Positions 1 to 8,148 of a DNA stretch of 63,785 nt are shown here, one piece after another (positions within the stretch are counted from its first letter, which is position 1; each line of letters starts with the position of its first letter). A program made the position numbers and the translations under genes. The notes under the pieces are model-generated. The model worked only from the letters and a program-made list of their open reading frames with translations, had not been told where the DNA came from and ran no database searches. Location: the NCBI GenBank assembly GCA_905214235.1, contig CAJMLF010000009.1, positions 1 through 63,785 of the forward strand. Direction: 5' to 3'. The DNA is from an uncultured bacterium. Its GTDB lineage: Bacteria; Bacillota; Bacilli; Lactobacillales; Lactobacillaceae.

Positions 1-13
1 GCGTTTTTGCATT

Positions 14-33
14 TACCACCAATTAGGTGGCTA
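14..33 (-). terminator. weak hairpin downstream of kptA
   Basis: A short inverted repeat (CCACC, 5-base loop, GGTGG) lies just after the kptA stop codon. On the minus strand it is followed by an A-rich stretch instead of a clean T run, so termination here is uncertain. Confidence 0.3.
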
Positions 34-41
34 ACTTCATT

Positions 42-617
42 CTATAATCCACCAATTTCTTTGAAAAATCTGCTTGGTAGTTCATCACAAAGCCATACCT
101 GGTCATTACCGATGTAGAACTCGATGCCTGCTTTGCGGGCGGCCACTGTATCTACCTGGAGAATTACGGGGTGACTATCATGACGCATCCCCACCGCCCG
201 CGCAGTCGCAACATCAGTAGAAAGGTGAACAAACTGGCGCTGCATCGGCAGTAGACCAAGTTTGTCGATACTGGGCATGAAGCGCCGCGCTGTGCCATGA
301 AAAAGAATGGCAGGAGGGACCGCTGCTTGGTGCTTAATTATTCCCGGGATGGAATGACCATAGAGCGCACAGATCTTGTTTCCCCTGATTGCAAAGCGCT
401 TCTTATTTGATCTAGCGATTACCTCATCAATCGTTTCCTTAGTCAGGGCAGGTGAGAAGTGGTGGACCCGGTTCATTGCGGCAATGAAGTCATCAAGGTC
501 GGTGTAGCCATATTCATTCAGGCTAATTCCATACTTTTTGGGGTTATGGCGCAGGGCATAGGACATCTTTTTACTGATAAATTTTAATTCACGGTTAGTG
601 ATCGTACCATCTCCCAT
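42..617 (-). CDS. kptA: RNA 2'-phosphotransferase (Tpt1/KptA family)
   Basis: Probable KptA, 191 aa. The family transfers an RNA 2'-phosphate to NAD, giving ADP-ribose 1'',2''-cyclic phosphate and releasing nicotinamide; its role in bacteria without tRNA splicing is unclear. Seen here: the N-terminal family block with SYALRHNP (about residues 18-25), a YGHS motif near residue 87, and LFHGT followed by VHLSTD (about 105-135), the NAD-binding core. The length suits the family (about 180-200 aa). It is a single gene on the minus strand, divergent from the ABC transporter operon. An internal Met before SYALRHNP is possible, but the upstream residues also resemble the family N-terminus, so the long start is kept. 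Confidence 0.88.
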   Translation of the reverse strand: MGDGTITNRELKFISKKMSYALRHNPKKYGISLNEYGYTDLDDFIAAMNRVHHFSPALTKETIDEVIARSNKKRFAIRGNKICALYGHSIPGIIKHQAAVPPAILFHGTARRFMPSIDKLGLLPMQRQFVHLSTDVATARAVGMRHDSHPVILQVDTVAARKAGIEFYIGNDQVWLCDELPSRFFKEIGGL

Positions 618-702
618 TACGATAATTGAATTATGTTAACTAGCTTATTTCATTCAATAATATTAAACCACATTTCCCCTAAACAAGCTATTTTGGGTGG
701 CC

Positions 703-722
703 CATAAATTACGTAATTTATG
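703..722. promoter_or_regulatory. 20-bp perfect palindrome, candidate operator
   Basis: CATAAATTACGTAATTTATG is its own reverse complement over 20 bp. It ends 35 bp before the -35 box of the downstream ABC transporter promoter and lies between that promoter and divergent kptA. It is too AT-rich for a normal terminator. Its position and symmetry fit a dimeric regulator binding site (inference). Confidence 0.45.
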
Positions 723-757
723 AACTAAAGTGACGTCATCAACGGCTTAAAATGGCT

Positions 758-786
758 TTGACGAATAGTAACGCGACTCCTATAAT
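758..786 (+). promoter_or_regulatory. promoter of the amino-acid ABC transporter operon
   Basis: TTGACG (758-763), a 17-bp spacer and TATAAT (781-786) make a near-consensus SigA promoter. Transcription would begin near 793. This rules out the upstream in-frame ATG at 752 and supports the start at 848 for the first gene. Confidence 0.8.
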
Positions 787-847
787 TAAAAGCGTTGTTT
801 ATAACATATTTAACAACATAATTTATGATTGGGATGGGGTACATAGT

Positions 848-1591
848 ATGTCAATGATTGAATTCCATAATGTTGAAAAATATTATGGAAAATTTCACGC
901 TCTAAAAAATATCAACCTGAATGTTGATGCCGGAGAAACGGTGGTCTTAATTGGTCCATCCGGTTCAGGAAAAAGTACCTTGATTCGGACCATCAACGGT
1001 CTTGACCCGATTCAGTCCGGTAAACTGATTGTTAATAATTACGACCTTTCCGACAAGAAGACAAATATCAATAAGCTCCGTCGGGACGTCGGGATGGTCT
1101 TTCAACACTTCAACCTCTACCAAAACAAGACCGTTCTGGAAAACATTATGCTGGCGCCGCGGATTGTCCTCAAGCGCCCTGAAGACGAGAACCATGAATT
1201 GGCAATGCAGCTTCTTAATAAGGTTGGGCTGGCCAACAAGGCCGATAGCATGCCGAGCCAGCTCTCGGGTGGGCAAAAGCAACGGATTGCAATTGCCCGA
1301 AGCCTAGCAATGAAGCCTAAGTGTCTCCTCTTTGACGAACCGACAAGTGCCCTTGACCCTGAAATGATTGATGACGTTTTGGACGTTATGAAGGACATTG
1401 CCAAAAACTCAAACATGACCATGCTGGTGGTGACGCACGAAATGGGCTTTGCGCGGGCGGTTGCCGACCGGGTTATTTTCATGGCCGATGGGCAGATTCT
1501 TGAGGATGACTCAACCGAGAAGTTCTTTGGCGACCAGCCATCTACCGACCGGGCCCGCGAATTCATGAGCAAGATCAGTGGCCATCTGTGA
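848..1591 (+). CDS. glnQ: polar amino-acid ABC transporter ATP-binding protein (GlnQ type)
   Basis: ATPase subunit of a polar amino-acid importer, about 247 aa. It shows Walker A GPSGSGKST, the Q-loop region MVFQHFNLY, signature LSGGQ, Walker B CLLFDEPTSALDP and the switch His in VVTHEMGFA. The start at 848 is preceded by GGGATGGGG at good spacing; an upstream in-frame ATG at 752 lies before the predicted transcription start. It is first in an operon with a substrate-binding lipoprotein and two permeases. Order and sequence fit a glutamine/glutamate-type system; the substrate is inferred. Confidence 0.93.
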   Translation: MSMIEFHNVEKYYGKFHALKNINLNVDAGETVVLIGPSGSGKSTLIRTINGLDPIQSGKLIVNNYDLSDKKTNINKLRRDVGMVFQHFNLYQNKTVLENIMLAPRIVLKRPEDENHELAMQLLNKVGLANKADSMPSQLSGGQKQRIAIARSLAMKPKCLLFDEPTSALDPEMIDDVLDVMKDIAKNSNMTMLVVTHEMGFARAVADRVIFMADGQILEDDSTEKFFGDQPSTDRAREFMSKISGHL

Positions 1592-1608
1592 GGGAGGGGT
1601 GATTAGTC

Positions 1609-2442
1609 ATGCGTAAGATTTGGCGCTTGATATCAGCCGCCTTCCTGGGGTTAGTGTTACTGACCTGTTTGTCCGCTTGTGGGGCAAAGTCAGTCGCTGA
1701 GCAGGATGTCTTGACCACCGCCCAGAAGACCAACAGGATCACCTGGGGGGGAAAAGCCGATACCCGCTTATTCGGTCTCGAAAACATTCGGACCGGCAAA
1801 CTGGAAGGCTTAGAAATTGACCTGGCCAAGGCACTGACCAAGAAGATCTTGGGCCACAATGGGAAATGTACCTTTGTCCCCGTCACCAGTGGGACCCGGG
1901 TTCCCTTGCTGAAGAACGGGAACATTGATGCGATTATGGCCACGATGACCATTACCCCGGAACGGGAAAAACAGGTTGACTTTACCCATTCATACTTCGA
2001 TGCGGGCCAGTCCCTGCTAGTTAAGAAGGGGAGCCCCATCAAGAATATCCAGGACTTGAACAAACCGGGCAAGGTTATCTTAGGGGTTTCGGGTTCTAAT
2101 TCCGTCATGAACGTGGCGAAGTTTGCCCCGCGGGCCCGGGTCCTGCAGTTATCCGACTATGCCCAGGCGATGACCGCCCTGAAGTCCAAGCAGGGTGATG
2201 CCTTGACGACGGATAACGGAATCTTGTACGGGATGGCCGCCGAAAATCCCCACTACGAGGTGGTTGGTGGTAATTTCACTAAGGAGCCCTATGGAATTGC
2301 GGTAAACAAGAACCAAAACCGTTTTCGCAAGAAGCTCAACTGGGCACTCGACCAGGTTGAAAAAGACGGTACTTACAACCGTCTTCTCTTGAAGTGGTTT
2401 GGTCATGTCAAAGGATTTAATTACCAGGAGATGAAGCGGTAA
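1609..2442 (+). CDS. amino-acid ABC transporter substrate-binding lipoprotein (family 3)
   Basis: Extracellular solute receptor of the transporter, 277 aa. The N-terminus has a basic start, a hydrophobic stretch and a lipobox ending LSAC at about residue 25, so the mature protein is lipid-anchored. The remainder is a type-II periplasmic-binding fold: EGLEIDLAKAL, IMATMTITPEREKQVDFTHSY (family-3 signature region) and GVSGSNS. The ATG follows GAGGGAGGGG. The last base of its stop codon is the first base of the next start (TAATG), implying translational coupling. Binding-pocket residues suggest glutamine or glutamate, but specificity cannot be read directly. Confidence 0.92.
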   Translation: MRKIWRLISAAFLGLVLLTCLSACGAKSVAEQDVLTTAQKTNRITWGGKADTRLFGLENIRTGKLEGLEIDLAKALTKKILGHNGKCTFVPVTSGTRVPLLKNGNIDAIMATMTITPEREKQVDFTHSYFDAGQSLLVKKGSPIKNIQDLNKPGKVILGVSGSNSVMNVAKFAPRARVLQLSDYAQAMTALKSKQGDALTTDNGILYGMAAENPHYEVVGGNFTKEPYGIAVNKNQNRFRKKLNWALDQVEKDGTYNRLLLKWFGHVKGFNYQEMKR

Positions 2443-3080
2443 TGATTAATTTAATTTCGAGCCAGTGGCAACCGCTCCTGTTGGGGTTATGGAACACCAT
2501 CCTCTGCAGCGTGATTGCCTTGATTGGCAGTCTAATTATTGGGACATTCTTTGCCCTTTTGGAAATCTCACAGAAACGGGTTATTCGGGTAATTGGTAGT
2601 GTCTACGTTGAAGTCTTTCGGAACATCCCCTTACTGGTGATTGCGATGGGCTTCTTCCTGATTGTGCCCATGTATATCGCCAAGATCAACGGTTTTACGG
2701 CGGGCACGATTAGCCTAACCCTGTACACCTCCGCCTTCATTGCCGAAACGGTCCGGGCGGGAATTAACTCCGTTGAAACGGGTCAATTGGAAGGGGCCCT
2801 GGCCAACGGAATGACCTATACTCAGGCAATGCGCTACATCATCCTGCCCCAGGCGTTTAAGGTCGTAATTCCACCACTAGGTAACCAGTTTATCAACCTG
2901 GTAAAGAACTCCTCCGTTCTGGCCTTCGTTGCCGGCTTCGACCTGATGTACCAGGGAAACTTGATTGCAAACGACACCCTACAGACGATGCCGACCTACT
3001 TCATCGTCGGGGTGCTCTACCTGATTATCACCCTGCCGCTTAGCTATTACATGCGGCACCTGGAAAAGAAACTGGCTTAA
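2442..3080 (+). CDS. amino-acid ABC transporter permease 1 (His/Glu/Gln/Arg family)
   Basis: Integral membrane subunit, 212 aa, with about five hydrophobic segments. The coupling (EAA) loop reads EGALANGMTYTQAMRYIILPQA (about residues 125-146), the site that contacts the ATPase. It overlaps the receptor stop codon by one base. The second permease begins 13 bp downstream. The two probably form a heterodimeric channel. Confidence 0.92.
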   Translation: MINLISSQWQPLLLGLWNTILCSVIALIGSLIIGTFFALLEISQKRVIRVIGSVYVEVFRNIPLLVIAMGFFLIVPMYIAKINGFTAGTISLTLYTSAFIAETVRAGINSVETGQLEGALANGMTYTQAMRYIILPQAFKVVIPPLGNQFINLVKNSSVLAFVAGFDLMYQGNLIANDTLQTMPTYFIVGVLYLIITLPLSYYMRHLEKKLA

Positions 3081-3093
3081 GGGGGTGGAACAA

Positions 3094-3747
3094 ATGCAAA
3101 ACTTCATTGATGCCTATTCCTGGATCAACATCCGCTTCCTTTTACAGGGGTTGTGGGTCACAATTGAAATCTCCGTGGCCTCAATCGTTGTTAGTTTTAT
3201 TTTAGGAACCATCCTAGGTATTATTCGCTACGAAAAATTTAAGTACCTTTCCGCAATTGTTGGTTTTATCATTGATATTATCCGAAACTTGCCGTTACTG
3301 TTGATTATTTTCTTCACCTATTTTGGCTTGCCAAATATTGGAATCAAGCCCGAAATTATTCCGGCCGCCATCCTTGCCATGTCAATCTTTGAGTCGGCAA
3401 TGGTCGCCGAAATCGTCCGGTCAGGAATTAATTCAATCGACTACGGGCAAACGGAAGGGGCCCTGGCCAATGGTTTGACTCGCTGGCAGGCTCTACGGAT
3501 TATTGTCCTGCCGCAGGCCTTACGCAACATGATGCCGGCTTTGGTCAGCCAGTTTATTTCCCTAGTAAAGGATACCTCCTTGGCAACCATCATTGTCCTC
3601 CCGGAGTTGATGTACCACGCACAAATCATCTACGGGCAAAACACTAATTACATTATCCCAATGTTCGTTGCGCTGGCGGTCCTGTACTTCATTGTCTGTT
3701 ACTCATTGTCATTACTAGCTAAGTACCTGCGCCGGCACTTAGCCTAG
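3094..3747 (+). CDS. amino-acid ABC transporter permease 2
   Basis: Second membrane subunit, 217 aa from the chosen ATG. The EAA loop reads EGALANGLTRWQALRIIVLPQA, nearly matching permease 1. A GTG at 3085 is in frame, but AAGGGGGTGG sits exactly where the RBS for the ATG at 3094 should be, so the shorter start is preferred. It is the last gene of the four-gene operon, and a strong hairpin follows 20 bp after the stop codon. Confidence 0.91.
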   Translation: MQNFIDAYSWINIRFLLQGLWVTIEISVASIVVSFILGTILGIIRYEKFKYLSAIVGFIIDIIRNLPLLLIIFFTYFGLPNIGIKPEIIPAAILAMSIFESAMVAEIVRSGINSIDYGQTEGALANGLTRWQALRIIVLPQALRNMMPALVSQFISLVKDTSLATIIVLPELMYHAQIIYGQNTNYIIPMFVALAVLYFIVCYSLSLLAKYLRRHLA

Positions 3748-3766
3748 CAGGCTTTCCAAAATTATT

Positions 3767-3816
3767 AAAGGCCCACTAATGTTCATTTTCTTTGAACGTT
3801 AGTGGACCTTTTCTGT
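3767..3816. terminator. bidirectional rho-independent terminator
   Basis: An 18-19 bp stem (AAGGCCCACTAATGTTCA pairing with TGAACGTTAGTGGACCTT, with G-T wobbles) around a short loop, with T runs on both sides. It separates the convergent transporter operon and yfhO. Confidence 0.85.
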
Positions 3817-3819
3817 TGT

Positions 3820-6738
3820 TTACTTACTCTTCTTCTTCCAGATAATTGAAACCAGGGCGGCACAGGAAAGCCAAATGAGGCCAATCAGGCTGACCTTGGC
3901 CCCCGTCAATAATCCGGGTACCTGGTAGGTAAAGGTAACGTGGTGTTTACCCCGGGGCAGCCAAACCCCGAGAAAGGCTTGGTTGGTGCGGACGGTCTTA
4001 GCGGGATGGTCATCAACTTTGACGGACCAACCCGTTGAGTATGGAATCGAGGAGGTCAATACCCCCGAACGGTCTGTTGTGATTTGGCCCCGGAAGCTAT
4101 TCCAACTGAAGTGGATGTCCCTAAGGGCATGGCGTTGGATTGCCTGAACCTGCTGGTCGTAATGGCGACCAAGCTTAACGGCCACGACCCGGTAGTGGAG
4201 CTGGTAGTTTCCCAGCTTGGACGGCTGGAACTTCAAACTTACCGGAAGCTTACCATTGTAGTAGCCAACGTTTAACGTCGAGTTTGTTACCCGTTTGAAC
4301 AGGGACAGGACATTTTGCTTGGCCTGGATGACACTGGCTGTGCCAAACTTACTATTATAATTGAGCTTAAAGCTAATGTCGGGTGACCCGTTCAAGACGT
4401 GGTAGCGCCAGTACTTATACTGGTTATAACGCTGGTTGATAACGCTTCCCGGATTAACGGCCATCTGCTGGAGGTGTTGCTTGTCATACTTGATTTGCTC
4501 GCGCATCGTAAATGGGGTGTACTTAATCTTGGAAAATTCAATGTGCAGTTCACTCCCCCGGTAGCGGCGCGCTACCGCCGTATTCTGCAATTCAGGGAAC
4601 TGCAGTTGGTAATACTCATCGCTATCGGTGTATTTCAGATGGTGAGGGTTAACCTTATTTAGCCGGTTTGAAACCAGTTGACTCTTTATTACGGTGGCCC
4701 GGGTTAACTTAGCTGGGCGCATCCCCTTGGTCTTGCCATCAACAAGGACCCCACTGGCCAGGGCGCGCTCCTTTTCACTTGGCGATAAACGCTGGTAACG
4801 ACCGCTACTGATGTAATTACCTTGCCAATACATCAGTGGGAAGGCCTGGTTACTCTTGTAACGAATTGTCTGGGTGGGCACCAGCAACTTCTTGTTGTTC
4901 TTGATGCTATTTGGGCTCGGCTGGCCAACGTCGTAGTTGATGACGGGGTCAGTTGCCTTATCGAGGAAGTAACCATGCGGGATCTTCAGGGCGTTTTTCC
5001 CGTTGCTCTGGACAAAGAGGTAGCGAACACCGAAGAAGTTATTCATCACGGACCGGTCATCGGCCTGCCGGATGGGGATATTCGCCTGGTACTGGTTATT
5101 CTGCAGGGAGTTATTGAATTGACCGAGGTACTTGTTCTGCAGGGAATAGTAGGAGTCAATATTATGCAAGCCCGAGGTTAGGTCGTTATCGAGGTTGGGT
5201 CCGAGGCCATCGGGACTAGTGTTATTATTAATGATTTGGTTTTGACTGACCGTCGAGACCCGGTAAAAGGGGTTCTTCTTAAGGCCCTTGTCAAGGCCAC
5301 CATAGCGATTCGCGGTGATGGCCTGGTACTCACCCCGGCTGAGCATCATGGTTGAGAAGTTTCCCTTGGCGGGGAAGGCGGAGTAGATAGCGTTAAATCC
5401 AGCATTGAGCAGGATGATCAAAAGCAGGTAGCGGTCGAGTTTGATTGCCGGCTGAATCTTTACGGCCCAGAGAGCCATTAGGGAAACGATCAGGAAGATG
5501 ACGGGTACAAAACTGTCATCCTTGTTGTCAAAGAAGTAGGTGGCGGTCAGGACCAGGACGTAAATCCCGGTGGCCAGGCTCAGAACATTTAGTTCGTGCC
5601 GGCTGATTACGGAGGCATGCTGGACCAGCAGGCAGACGGCCATTGCTAACGGCAGGTAGATCAGTAATGTCCACCGGTTCGATGCCGACATCATTCCGTT
5701 GAAGAACGAACCCACCGCGGGAATGAGAAGCATCACCAAAGAACAGAAGAGGCTAATGGTCAGTAAGGGATACTGGCGGGAGTGCATATAAATGTAGACC
5801 AGGGCGATGAACCCAATTGACACGATTCCAAGCGCCGTCCAGTACATGAAGTACCACTGCCCACCGTTGATCAGTTGCTTGGGTAAAAAGAGGTAGTAGT
5901 AGAGCGGGTAAACCTTGAGTCCGTTGGCAAACTCGGCACCAGTCCGCGTCGAGTTGGTGATGGCCATGATCTCGGGAACCAGCATCACAGCGGACACTAG
6001 AATACTAGTAATTGTGGCAAAGGCGAGTTTAGCAAACGTCTGTAAGTAATTGAGCCGGTGGCGGTAGTGGGTCAGGACCCGTAATACCAGGTAGGAAAAG
6101 GCGCCGATACCGAGAACGAAGGCCAGGTAGTAGTTGCTAACCAGCATCCAGATGAATACTCCCGTCAGCGGCCAGGCACTGCCTCCCTGAAGGACCTGTT
6201 CAATCTGGACCACAATTAATGGGAAGAGGATGAACGGGGTTGTGAAGAAGGGCTGAGCAATACATGCATAAAGGAGGAAGGCGTTCACCATGTAGGTAAT
6301 CGCCCCCGCCAATATCACGTTATCACGGAATTTGAAGTGCTGGGCAAAGTAAACAAAGGCTAAGCCAACACAGTACATTCGGATAATTCCGATTACCTGG
6401 TAAGCTAGTGTTATCTTAGCGGCCGGAAAGAGGAGGGCGAGGTAAGCGAAGACGTCGCCAATTGTGTAATAGGAATAGACCTGGAAGGTATCGGTCCCCA
6501 GCCCCATTTGCCAGGACCAGAAGGAAAAGTGGCCCGGATGGTGAAAGAAATTGATTAGTGCCTGGCGATAATTAGCCAGCAGGGGCACGTGCTGGTTCAA
6601 AGCATCCTTACTAAGGATAAAGGTGTGTCCAGTCACCAGGTATGTCCCAAAAATACAAGCCGCCAAGAAGATGAACACCAGGGTGTACTTCAGGTAGAGC
6701 ATCTTTAATGGGCGCTTATTTTCAAATGAAAAATTCAT
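3820..6738 (-). CDS. yfhO: YfhO family membrane protein
   Basis: Large polytopic membrane protein, 972 aa. The N-terminal half holds about a dozen hydrophobic segments, a big extracytoplasmic domain follows (about residues 470-930), and a final membrane segment precedes a basic tail (WKKKSK). YfhO proteins are GT-C-like membrane enzymes linked to glycosylation of teichoic acids or lipid carriers in Firmicutes (family knowledge). The start at 6738 (MNFSFENK) is chosen because ATGGAG upstream gives an RBS; the longer reading begins at a TTG inside that RBS region. It is monocistronic, convergent with the transporter operon. Confidence 0.85.
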   Translation of the reverse strand: MNFSFENKRPLKMLYLKYTLVFIFLAACIFGTYLVTGHTFILSKDALNQHVPLLANYRQALINFFHHPGHFSFWSWQMGLGTDTFQVYSYYTIGDVFAYLALLFPAAKITLAYQVIGIIRMYCVGLAFVYFAQHFKFRDNVILAGAITYMVNAFLLYACIAQPFFTTPFILFPLIVVQIEQVLQGGSAWPLTGVFIWMLVSNYYLAFVLGIGAFSYLVLRVLTHYRHRLNYLQTFAKLAFATITSILVSAVMLVPEIMAITNSTRTGAEFANGLKVYPLYYYLFLPKQLINGGQWYFMYWTALGIVSIGFIALVYIYMHSRQYPLLTISLFCSLVMLLIPAVGSFFNGMMSASNRWTLLIYLPLAMAVCLLVQHASVISRHELNVLSLATGIYVLVLTATYFFDNKDDSFVPVIFLIVSLMALWAVKIQPAIKLDRYLLLIILLNAGFNAIYSAFPAKGNFSTMMLSRGEYQAITANRYGGLDKGLKKNPFYRVSTVSQNQIINNNTSPDGLGPNLDNDLTSGLHNIDSYYSLQNKYLGQFNNSLQNNQYQANIPIRQADDRSVMNNFFGVRYLFVQSNGKNALKIPHGYFLDKATDPVINYDVGQPSPNSIKNNKKLLVPTQTIRYKSNQAFPLMYWQGNYISSGRYQRLSPSEKERALASGVLVDGKTKGMRPAKLTRATVIKSQLVSNRLNKVNPHHLKYTDSDEYYQLQFPELQNTAVARRYRGSELHIEFSKIKYTPFTMREQIKYDKQHLQQMAVNPGSVINQRYNQYKYWRYHVLNGSPDISFKLNYNSKFGTASVIQAKQNVLSLFKRVTNSTLNVGYYNGKLPVSLKFQPSKLGNYQLHYRVVAVKLGRHYDQQVQAIQRHALRDIHFSWNSFRGQITTDRSGVLTSSIPYSTGWSVKVDDHPAKTVRTNQAFLGVWLPRGKHHVTFTYQVPGLLTGAKVSLIGLIWLSCAALVSIIWKKKSK

Positions 6739-6923
6739 TATATAATAACTCCATCTCAATATTTCAAATACTAATATTTTAGCATTTTACAGCCAACAAT
6801 GTGAATATCAATTAAGAGACTAGTGTAGTTGTGAGCTAACTAATTATTCCAAAGTCGTTCATATAAATATCCGGACAAATTCCCTTGATTAGCTTTTTAT
6901 TATAAGTAAAAAGCAGTTAATTT

Positions 6924-6962
6924 TGAAAGCGGTTACTGTTCAGAAAGGATTGGTGCTATACT
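6924..6962 (+). promoter_or_regulatory. lipoyl operon promoter with overlapping cre-like site
   Basis: An extended -10 (TGCTATACT, -10 at 6957-6962) lies 44 bp before the lipoyl-domain gene. TGAAAGCGGTTACT (6924-6937) matches the CcpA cre consensus at most positions and overlaps the expected -35 region, so carbon catabolite repression is likely. The -35 hexamer itself is poor. Confidence 0.55.
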
Positions 6963-7005
6963 TTAGGCGGATTGTTATTGGACAAAATGGATGGAAGTGA
7001 ATATT

Positions 7006-7248
7006 ATGCTAAAGAATATTGAAATGCCCAAGTTAAGTCCCAAGTCTGATGATTACTTTTTCGGTACTTGGAAGAAACAACCCGGTGACCAAATTAAGAA
7101 GGGTGACCCGCTCTTTGAAGTGGAAACCGAAAAGGTAATTAGCGAAGTTCCAAGCGACTTTGCTGGAGTACTTAAGGAGCAAAAAGTCAGCGAAGGCGAT
7201 CCCGTCTCTGTTGGGGATGTTGTTGCAACAATCGAAGTTGATGAATAG
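7006..7248 (+). CDS. free-standing lipoyl/biotinyl-domain protein
   Basis: An 80-aa protein made of a single lipoyl-domain fold. The modification site is Lys43 in the hairpin motif VETEKVISE, flanked by the usual Gly-rich turns (PGDQIKKGD and VSEGDPVSVGD). E-T-E-K resembles the D-K-A lipoyl motif more than the biotin A-M-K-M motif. The start at 7006 follows GGAAGTGA; the upstream in-frame ATG at 6991 overlaps that RBS. No E1, E2 core or E3 gene is next to it. The next genes are lipoyl synthase (18 bp away) and lipoate ligase, so it may be the protein on which lipoyl groups are built or stored, as GcvH is in Bacillus (inference). Confidence 0.85.
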   Translation: MLKNIEMPKLSPKSDDYFFGTWKKQPGDQIKKGDPLFEVETEKVISEVPSDFAGVLKEQKVSEGDPVSVGDVVATIEVDE

Positions 7249-7266
7249 AAAGGCTGGCTATTATCT

Positions 7267-8148
7267 ATGACCGAAAGTTTAGCTTCAAAAAAGCCAAGTT
7301 GGTTAAAAGTTCGCTATGATGAAGAAAAGGTTGAGCACGTTAGTAAGCTGTTAAACAAGCTCAACTTGAATACCGTCTGTGCCGAAGCAAACTGCCCAAA
7401 CGTTGGTGAGTGCTTCGGGACGGGAACAGCGGCATTTATGATTTTAGGACCTTACTGTACGCGGAACTGTCGCTTCTGCGATGTTCCCCATAAGCGCCCA
7501 GCACCCGTTGACTTGAAGGAACCAATGCGGGTTGCTAAGGCGATCAAAGAATTAGGTCTGAAGCACGTCTGTGTTACCAGTACTGACCGGGATGACCTTC
7601 CCGACCTCGGGGCTGACCAGTTTGTGCGGGTTATTAAGGCAATTCGGGAGCTGTCACCCCACACGACAATTGAAGTCTTGACACCCGATTTCCAGGGCAA
7701 GACCGATCTTGTACAACGGGTCTTGGATGCCCAGCCGGATGTCTTTAACCACAACATCGAAACGGTTCGCCGGGTTACACCACTGGTTCGTGACCACCGG
7801 GCAACGTATGATCACTCATTGAACGTCTTACGTTACGCTCACGAACACGCTCATGAAGGAACCTACGTTAAGACCGGGATCATGCTGGGCCTGGGTGAAA
7901 AAGACGATGAAGTTTACCAGACGATGGATGACCTGATTGATGCTGGTGTTGACTTCCTTTCCATTGGCCAGTATGTCCAGCCTTCACCAAAACACTACCC
8001 ACTCAAGGAATGGGTCCCCGTGGAGCGCTACCAGAAGTACTATAACGTTGCGATGGATAAGGGCTTCAAGTTCGTTGCCAGTTCACCACTTGTCCGGAGT
8101 TCCTACAAGGCTAGTGCTGAATTAGCCTCCGTTGGGGTAAGCCGGTAA
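7267..8148 (+). CDS. lipA: lipoyl synthase
   Basis: Radical SAM enzyme that inserts two sulfurs into protein-bound octanoyl groups, 293 aa. Both iron-sulfur clusters are visible: the auxiliary CX4CX5C motif (VCAEANCPNVGEC, about residues 38-50) and the radical SAM CX3CX2C motif (CTRNCRFC, about 64-71). The C-terminal RSSY that ligates the auxiliary cluster is present (VRSSYKA). It is complete and full length. LipA is uncommon in lactobacilli, many of which scavenge lipoate. It overlaps lplA by one base (TAATG), so translation is coupled. Confidence 0.95.
   Translation: MTESLASKKPSWLKVRYDEEKVEHVSKLLNKLNLNTVCAEANCPNVGECFGTGTAAFMILGPYCTRNCRFCDVPHKRPAPVDLKEPMRVAKAIKELGLKHVCVTSTDRDDLPDLGADQFVRVIKAIRELSPHTTIEVLTPDFQGKTDLVQRVLDAQPDVFNHNIETVRRVTPLVRDHRATYDHSLNVLRYAHEHAHEGTYVKTGIMLGLGEKDDEVYQTMDDLIDAGVDFLSIGQYVQPSPKHYPLKEWVPVERYQKYYNVAMDKGFKFVASSPLVRSSYKASAELASVGVSR

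Noticed and set aside
752..847. N-terminal extension of GlnQ from the ATG at 752
   Set aside because: It lies upstream of the predicted transcription start (about 793), overlaps the promoter and has no RBS or family similarity.
3085..3093. GTG start for permease 2
   Set aside because: The GTG is part of the Shine-Dalgarno region of the ATG at 3094.
4084..5181. Plus-strand frames inside yfhO
   Set aside because: Shadow frames of a long membrane-protein gene, with no RBS or recognisable product.
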